Of a DNA stretch of 9,390 nucleotides, positions 5,391 through 9,390 are shown one piece after another (position 1 is the first letter of the stretch; every line of letters starts with the position of its first letter). The notes below the pieces were generated by a model. That model was not told the DNA's origin, searched no databases, and worked only from the letters and a program-made list of their open reading frames with translations. A program made the position numbers and the translations under genes. The stretch is from Bacteroidales bacterium UBA3684 (GTDB lineage: Bacteria > Bacteroidota > Bacteroidia > Bacteroidales > P3). The DNA is taken from positions 1 to 9,390 of the forward strand of contig DFIZ01000088.1 in NCBI GenBank assembly GCA_002372855.1, given 5' to 3'.

Positions 5391-7213
5391 GCCTCCGTGG
5401 GAATTTCACTCTGAAGCAGCTTAGGCCATACGGTGCGCGTTGTGCGCTGTATGGCCTTTTCGTGGTGCTCAGCGTGGTCTTCACCATGTGCACGGCCCTC
5501 TCGGTTGCCGACTTCCTCAAGATTCTTTTCGGCACCGGCGACGCCGTTCCGTCCGCCACGGGCAACCTTGTCGCCCTGCTCCTCGAGCGCCTCTACACAT
5601 GGCTCATCTCCTTTGGCCAGCTCAATGCTCTGCTCCTTTTCTCGGCCATTATCTTTGTGCTCTACTCCTGCAAGAACATCTTCTCCTACCTCTCGGCCAT
5701 CGAGATATCCATCATCCGCACCGGCATCGTCCGTTCCTTGCGCAACCGCATGTTCCGCAAGGCCATGCACCTGCCGATGAGCTTCTACGACCGCACCCGC
5801 AAGGGCGATGTCATGGCCCGCTTCACGAGCGACATGGTCGAGTATGAGGAGGGGGTGCTAGGCTCCATCCAGATGATTCTCACCTCGGTCATCGGTATGG
5901 TCCTGTATCTCTCTATGTTGTTCTATATCAATGTGAAGCTGACGCTTTTCGTACTCTGCATGCTACCCCTGGTGGCCTTTGTCATTTCCGGCATCTCGCA
6001 CCACCTCAAGCGCAGCTCCAAGCTGGTGCAGGAGATGAATTCCTACCTCGTTTCCCTCACCGACGAGACCATCGGTGGCCTCAAGGTCATCAAATCCTAT
6101 ACCGCCATCGATTTCTCCAACCGTCGTTTCCGCGCCTACAACCGCCAGTACACGCACCATCGCACCCTCGTCCTTCGCCGCATCGACGCCGCCTCGCCGG
6201 TGAGCGATTTCCTCGGCAACACCATAGTCATCGGCATCCTCCTTTTCGGCGCTTGGCTTGTTTTCAGCGGCGACCAGGGGCTTACCTCCGAGCTTTTCAT
6301 TTCCTTCGTGATGCTCTTCGTGCTGATGATTCCCCCTGCCAAGGACTTCTCCACAGGCCTCTCGCAGATTAAGAAAGGCCGCGCCTGTGCCGACCGCATC
6401 GAAGCCTTCCTCGCCGAGGAGGAGGAACCCGACCAACCGCTGGCCCCGGAGCCCTCCGTGCACCCGCATCAGACTCCCCTGCAGGCGTTCCCCGAAGTCG
6501 AATTCCGCCATGTTTCGTTCGCCTACAAGCCCGGAGTGACGGTGCTGGACGACATCTGCTTCGATGTTCCACGTGGAACAACGGTGGCTCTCGTAGGCTC
6601 CTCCGGCAGCGGCAAGTCCACCATCGCCGACCTCATCTGTCGCATGTACACCTGCACGCAGGGCGAAATACTCCTCGAGGGCGAGAACATCCTGGCCATG
6701 CCTTTGGCACGCCTGCGGTCGCACATCGGCGTCGTGGCGCAGGACACGCTGCTTTTCAACGACACCGTGGCGGCCAACATCGCCTTTGGCAAACCCGACG
6801 CCACACGCGACGAGGTGGTTCGGGCCGCCCAGGCCGCCCAGGCCCACGACTTCATCATGCAGTTGCCCCAAGGCTACGACACCAGCCTGGGCGAGGGGGG
6901 CGGACAGCTCAGCGGTGGCCAGCGCCAGCGCATCAGCATCGCCCGTGCACTGCTGCGCAACCCCAAACTGCTCATCCTCGACGAGGCTACCTCGGCCCTC
7001 GACACCGAGAGCGAGCGCCAGCTGCAGGCCACACTCAACGAGGTGCTCCGTGGCCGCTCCGCCATCGTCATCGCCCATCGCCTCTCCACCATCGTCGGGG
7101 CCGACTGCATCATCGTCCTCGACCACGGCCGCATTGTCGAGCGCGGCACCCACAACGAGCTGATGGCCCTCGGCGGACGCTATGCCGAATTGGTAGCACT
7201 ACAAAGTTTCTAG
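5387..7213 (+). CDS. MsbA-like ABC transporter, fused permease and ATPase
   Basis: This 608-aa half-transporter has an N-terminal six-helix ABC exporter domain (hydrophobic segments at about 18-42, 62-90, 140-190 and 268-315) and a C-terminal ATPase. Walker A is GSSGSGKST (404-412), the Q-loop glutamine is Gln452, the signature LSGGQ is 508-512, Walker B is LLILDE with catalytic Glu533, and the switch histidine is His564. It should act as an inner-membrane homodimer; lipid A-type lipid or drug export is likely by resemblance to MsbA, but the substrate is not established. A Pro/Glu-rich linker (about 345-370) joins the domains. The start is GTG 5387, overlapping the purB stop. The next in-frame Met (Met34, position 5486) would cut into the first helix, and the LRPYG segment before it fits homologues. 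The gene contains a terminator-like hairpin (codons 13-24) and a parS-like palindrome (codons 393-398). Confidence 0.93.
   Translation: MSLRGNFTLKQLRPYGARCALYGLFVVLSVVFTMCTALSVADFLKILFGTGDAVPSATGNLVALLLERLYTWLISFGQLNALLLFSAIIFVLYSCKNIFSYLSAIEISIIRTGIVRSLRNRMFRKAMHLPMSFYDRTRKGDVMARFTSDMVEYEEGVLGSIQMILTSVIGMVLYLSMLFYINVKLTLFVLCMLPLVAFVISGISHHLKRSSKLVQEMNSYLVSLTDETIGGLKVIKSYTAIDFSNRRFRAYNRQYTHHRTLVLRRIDAASPVSDFLGNTIVIGILLFGAWLVFSGDQGLTSELFISFVMLFVLMIPPAKDFSTGLSQIKKGRACADRIEAFLAEEEEPDQPLAPEPSVHPHQTPLQAFPEVEFRHVSFAYKPGVTVLDDICFDVPRGTTVALVGSSGSGKSTIADLICRMYTCTQGEILLEGENILAMPLARLRSHIGVVAQDTLLFNDTVAANIAFGKPDATRDEVVRAAQAAQAHDFIMQLPQGYDTSLGEGGGQLSGGQRQRISIARALLRNPKLLILDEATSALDTESERQLQATLNEVLRGRSAIVIAHRLSTIVGADCIIVLDHGRIVERGTHNELMALGGRYAELVALQSF
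5423..5460 (+). terminator. Terminator-like hairpin inside the 5' end of the ABC exporter gene
   Basis: AGGCCATAC at 5423-5431 is a perfect inverted match to GTATGGCCT at 5449-5457. The 17 nt between them (5432-5448) continue the stem with four Watson-Crick and three G-U pairs, leaving a 3-nt loop at 5439-5441. The stem of 16 pairs ends in TTTT (5457-5460). This looks like an intrinsic terminator for purB, 33 nt after its stop, yet it falls in codons 13-24 of the ABC gene. The T-run is short, so termination may be partial. Codons in the stem (AGG, CCA, CGT, TGT, TAT, CTT) differ from the C-ending codons preferred around it, which hints that the DNA or RNA sequence itself is constrained. Confidence 0.5.
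6565..6580. promoter_or_regulatory. parS: parS-like centromere site (ParB-binding palindrome)
   Basis: The sequence TGTTCCACGTGGAACA is a perfect 16-bp palindrome. It differs at one position from the B. subtilis parS site TGTTCCACGTGAAACA and fits the widely conserved chromosomal parS pattern bound by ParB (Spo0J). It runs from the third base of codon 393 to the third base of codon 398 of the ABC exporter gene, just before Walker A. The codons used (GTT CCA CGT GGA ACA) are not the ones this gene prefers (GTC/GTG, CCC, CGC, GGC, ACC), so the palindrome looks selected and not a by-product of the protein. If real, ParB loads here and the window is probably in the origin-proximal part of the chromosome. 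parA and parB are not in the window. Confidence 0.85.
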
Positions 7214-7216
7214 GCC

Positions 7217-8431
7217 ATGATGAGGAGGTGTCTTGTTTCTCTCGCACTGCTTCTCGTGCTGCCCCTCTTCAACCTCAGGGGGCAGGAGCCCGTGGCACCG
7301 GTCACCGACTGGCTGGCCACCGTCGACGAAGCCTCGCAGCAGATAGTCCTCTCCTGGCGCCCCAGCACCGACACGGCGGCCATGGGCTACCACATCTGTT
7401 CCGGCATGCCGTGCCTCGACTACGACACCGTCTTCGGACGCCTCGACACCACCTACCGGTGCCTCGACCATTCGGCCACCGAACGCCACACCTACCGCAT
7501 CCATGTCTTCGACAGTGCCTACAACGTCAGCTCGCTGACGCCCTCCTTTGGCAACATCGTGCTCACCGCCGATGTGCCGCGTTGCGCCACGCAGGTCACC
7601 GCCAGCTGGACCCCCTACGAGGGCATGCCCGGCGGCGTGGACCGCTACTGCCTCCTGGTGCGCCTCGAGCCCTACGACGACCAGTATGTCCCCTACACCG
7701 TCAGCGACGCCCTGGGCCCCTTCTCCCACACCTTCTCCATCGACGAAGGCACCACCCGCGTGTGGCTCAAGGTGCAGGCCATTGGCCCCGGAGGCAGCCT
7801 CGACCACCAGCCCCTGGTCTCCACCAGCAACATCGTCGCCGTCGAACGCCACACCGTCGACACCGCCGCCTTCCTCGACATCCTTTCGCTCCAATACGAC
7901 AGCATCGACACTCGCAACCTCCTCTCGTTCAACATCGACACCTCCTTCCACGCCGACCACTACACCCTCTGGCGCCGTGTCGACCGCCAGCCTTGGGATT
8001 CCATTGCCGCCCTGGTGTTCGACGAGCCGCCGTTCCAGTATGCCGACCTCACGGTCAACCCCTACGACTCCCTGCACTGCTACCGCCTCTCGGTGCGCGA
8101 CGCCTGCGGCCTCAACCCCCGCTTCAGCGACAGCCTCTGCATCGTCGTCCCCACGCCCCCCGAACCGGCACAGGCCATACCCAACATCGTCGTCGTGGGC
8201 GATGCCGACAACGGCGTTTTCCGGCCCCGCCTGCGAGGCCTCAAGGGCGACCTCTACGAGCTCTACATCTACAACCGCAACGGCCTCCTCGTCTATTCCA
8301 CCACCGACCCCCTCGACGGCTGGACCCCCACGGCCTCCACACCCCAGGGCGCCTACGCCTATGCCCTGCGCGTCCGCTTCAACAACAACCGCATCAAGAT
8401 CTACACCGGCTCCGTGCTCGTAATCAAATAG
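7217..8431 (+). CDS. Secreted protein with fibronectin-III-like repeats and gliding-type (T9SS type B-like) C-terminal domain
   Basis: The 404-aa protein has a signal peptide (Arg3-Arg4, leucine-rich core 6-18, probable cleavage near Gly22-Gln23). Residues of about 25-115, 115-212 and 225-312 look like three beta-sandwich, fibronectin-III-like modules, with recurring patterns such as IVLSWRPS and TASWTPYEG. The C-terminus (about 322-404) follows the CHU_C / gliding-motility-associated pattern: PN at 322-323, GVFRP, YELYIYNRNGLLVYST, DGW, PQGAYAYALRV and a terminal GSVLVIK. In this family that domain directs passage through the type IX secretion system and cell-surface attachment. The usual TPNGDGxND segment is degenerate here (VVVGDADNGVF). 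The start is ATG 7217, or ATG 7220 as an equal alternative, only 3 nt after the ABC stop, so translation is probably coupled. No enzymatic motif is visible; a surface adhesin or structural role is a guess. Confidence 0.8.
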   Translation: MMRRCLVSLALLLVLPLFNLRGQEPVAPVTDWLATVDEASQQIVLSWRPSTDTAAMGYHICSGMPCLDYDTVFGRLDTTYRCLDHSATERHTYRIHVFDSAYNVSSLTPSFGNIVLTADVPRCATQVTASWTPYEGMPGGVDRYCLLVRLEPYDDQYVPYTVSDALGPFSHTFSIDEGTTRVWLKVQAIGPGGSLDHQPLVSTSNIVAVERHTVDTAAFLDILSLQYDSIDTRNLLSFNIDTSFHADHYTLWRRVDRQPWDSIAALVFDEPPFQYADLTVNPYDSLHCYRLSVRDACGLNPRFSDSLCIVVPTPPEPAQAIPNIVVVGDADNGVFRPRLRGLKGDLYELYIYNRNGLLVYSTTDPLDGWTPTASTPQGAYAYALRVRFNNNRIKIYTGSVLVIK

Positions 8432-8439
8432 CCCCCGTT

Positions 8440-8471
8440 ATTCAAACAATCAAGCATTCAAACAATCAAGC
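8440..8471 (+). repeat. Perfect 16-bp tandem repeat, two copies, in the nadK leader
   Basis: The unit ATTCAAACAATCAAGC occurs at 8440-8455 and again, without gap or mismatch, at 8456-8471. The two copies fill 32 of the 41 nt between the stop of the secreted-protein gene and the nadK ATG, and end one base before that ATG. The segment is A/C-rich, unstructured and has no Shine-Dalgarno motif, as is usual for Bacteroidota translation starts. It could arise by slippage, and copy number may change the strength of translation initiation (inference). Confidence 0.9.
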
Positions 8472-8472
8472 A

Positions 8473-9357
8473 ATGAAAATAGCCCTCTATTACCGCTACA
8501 TCGACCCCGCCGACCTTCCGGCCTACGACCACCTTTGCGCCGAGCTCAGCCGTGCCGGCGTCGAGACCCAGACCGTCGGCGACGGCGACAGTGTCGACGG
8601 CTTCGACTACCTCTTCTCCATCGGCGGCGACGGCACGCTCCTCTCCTCCGTGCAGTTCATCCACAGCACGCGGCCCGACGCTTTTCCGCCCATTTTGGGC
8701 ATCAATTTCGGCCACCTGGGCTTCCTGACCACCGCCGGCAAGGAAAACCTCTCCACCCTCGTCGTCGACCTCCTGGAGGGCCGTTTTACGCTCGAGCGCC
8801 GCACCCTCCTGACCATCCAGACCCCGGCCCTCCAGTCCCGGCCCTCCGGGTCCGGGTCCACGGCCCCGTCGCCGGTCAACTACGCCCTCAACGAGGTCTT
8901 CCTCCACCGCCCCGAAGCCTCGTCGATGCTCCGCACCGAGGTCTATGTCGACGACCTCTACGTGGCCACCTATGCCGGCGACGGCGTCATCGTGGCCTCG
9001 CCCACGGGCTCCACGGCCTACAGCCTCTCCTGCGGCGGCCCCATCCTGACGCCCGACTGCGGCTGTTTCGTCATCACTCCCATCGGCGCCCACACCCTCA
9101 CGCTGCGCCCCATCATCGTGCCCGACAGCTCGCGCCTCCGCCTCGTCACCGTCCCGGCCTCGCACCATGCCGGCTCCCGGCCTTCGGACGAACCCTTCAC
9201 CCTCGGCATGGACTCGCGCCGCGTCACCCTCTATGGTTCCGCCACCCTCAACCTCGGCCGTGCCCCCTTCTCCATCCGCCTCATCCGCATGAACACGCAG
9301 AACTTCTTCTCTGCCATCCGCGACAAGCTCATGTGGGGCACCGAGGTCCGCCCCTAG
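8473..9357 (+). CDS. nadK: NAD kinase
   Basis: NadK phosphorylates NAD to NADP with ATP or polyphosphate and is the sole NADP source in most bacteria; it is cytoplasmic. The protein has 294 aa, normal for the family. Motifs appear in order: GGDGT at 51-55 (catalytic Asp53 and phosphate binding), NFGHLGFLT at 78-86, the NE pair Asn140-Glu141, and the glycine-rich DGVIVASPTGSTAYSLSCGGP at about 170-190. The start is ATG 8473, the first in-frame ATG after the previous stop, and the protein begins MKIALYYR as expected. The frame is open far upstream by chance within the preceding gene. Residues 118-134 form a Ser/Pro/Gly-rich loop before the NE motif that looks longer than usual and is encoded by a short GC-only direct repeat. 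It is the last gene in the window, 41 nt after the secreted-protein gene. Confidence 0.97.
   Translation: MKIALYYRYIDPADLPAYDHLCAELSRAGVETQTVGDGDSVDGFDYLFSIGGDGTLLSSVQFIHSTRPDAFPPILGINFGHLGFLTTAGKENLSTLVVDLLEGRFTLERRTLLTIQTPALQSRPSGSGSTAPSPVNYALNEVFLHRPEASSMLRTEVYVDDLYVATYAGDGVIVASPTGSTAYSLSCGGPILTPDCGCFVITPIGAHTLTLRPIIVPDSSRLRLVTVPASHHAGSRPSDEPFTLGMDSRRVTLYGSATLNLGRAPFSIRLIRMNTQNFFSAIRDKLMWGTEVRP
8823..8859 (+). repeat. Short GC-rich direct repeats inside nadK
   Basis: CCCGGCCCTCC occurs at 8823-8833 and again at 8837-8847 (14-nt period), followed by GGGTCC twice (8848-8859). These encode the Ser/Pro/Gly-rich loop of NadK just before the NE motif. The period of 14 is not a multiple of three, so the peptide itself is not repeated. 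This fits a local slippage expansion tolerated in a surface loop. Confidence 0.6.
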
Positions 9358-9358
9358 T

Positions 9359-9389
9359 CCGATACCTACCCGAGAGGTACATAATTCGG
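9359..9389 (+). terminator. Possible hairpin after nadK
   Basis: TACCT at 9363-9367 pairs with AGGTA at 9375-9379 around a 7-nt loop. An outer CCGA (9359-9362) can pair with TCGG (9386-9389), with a CATAAT bulge on the 3' side. It begins 1 nt after the nadK stop. No T-run follows within the window, which ends at 9390, so this may be a weak terminator, an RNA structure or chance. Confidence 0.25.
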
Positions 9390-9390
9390 C

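Noticed and set aside
7228..8472. Upstream extension of the nadK frame adding 415 residues
   Set aside because: The extension is a Pro/Arg/His-rich shadow of the secreted-protein gene. The NadK fold begins at Met 8473.

Overview
The window comes from a GC-rich member of the Bacteroidota, most likely order Bacteroidales. The evidence is a DUF4290 gene directly upstream of murA, a type IX-secretion-like (CHU_C-type) C-terminal domain, a Bacteroidota-style lipoprotein with an acidic stretch after the lipobox cysteine, and short A-rich leaders that mostly lack Shine-Dalgarno motifs. Genus cannot be read from these 9.4 kb. Codons are strongly C/G-ending, which opens long spurious frames on the other strands.

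Layout, all on the + strand: a short G-rich then AT-rich upstream region (1-110); a small exported, probably beta-barrel protein (111-719); a DUF4290 protein (766-1389) overlapping murA (1386-2705) by 4 nt; a PHP-type CpsB/YwqE-like tyrosine phosphatase (2742-3479); a small lipoprotein of lower GC (3519-4025); purB (4041-5390) overlapping an MsbA-like ABC exporter (5387-7213, GTG start) by 4 nt; a predicted type IX-secreted protein (7217-8431) 3 nt later; and nadK (8473-9357). Gaps range from -4 to 46 nt and all genes point the same way, so much of the window could be one transcript. A terminator-like hairpin just after purB, inside the ABC gene, may divide it.

The proteins mix housekeeping functions (peptidoglycan precursor synthesis, purine synthesis, NADP supply) with envelope functions (lipid/drug-type exporter, surface lipoprotein, secreted protein, phosphatase). 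No defence system, mobile element, CRISPR array, tRNA or rRNA was seen.

The most notable signal lies below the gene level. A perfect 16-bp palindrome at 6565-6580, inside the ABC exporter gene, matches the bacterial chromosome-partition site parS, and the host gene uses codons there that are unusual for it. Other points worth checking are the Cys-to-Asp replacement in the MurA active-site loop (predicted fosfomycin insensitivity), the intragenic hairpin after purB, and a perfect 16-bp tandem repeat that fills most of the leader of nadK. I did not find a convincing new multi-gene system.
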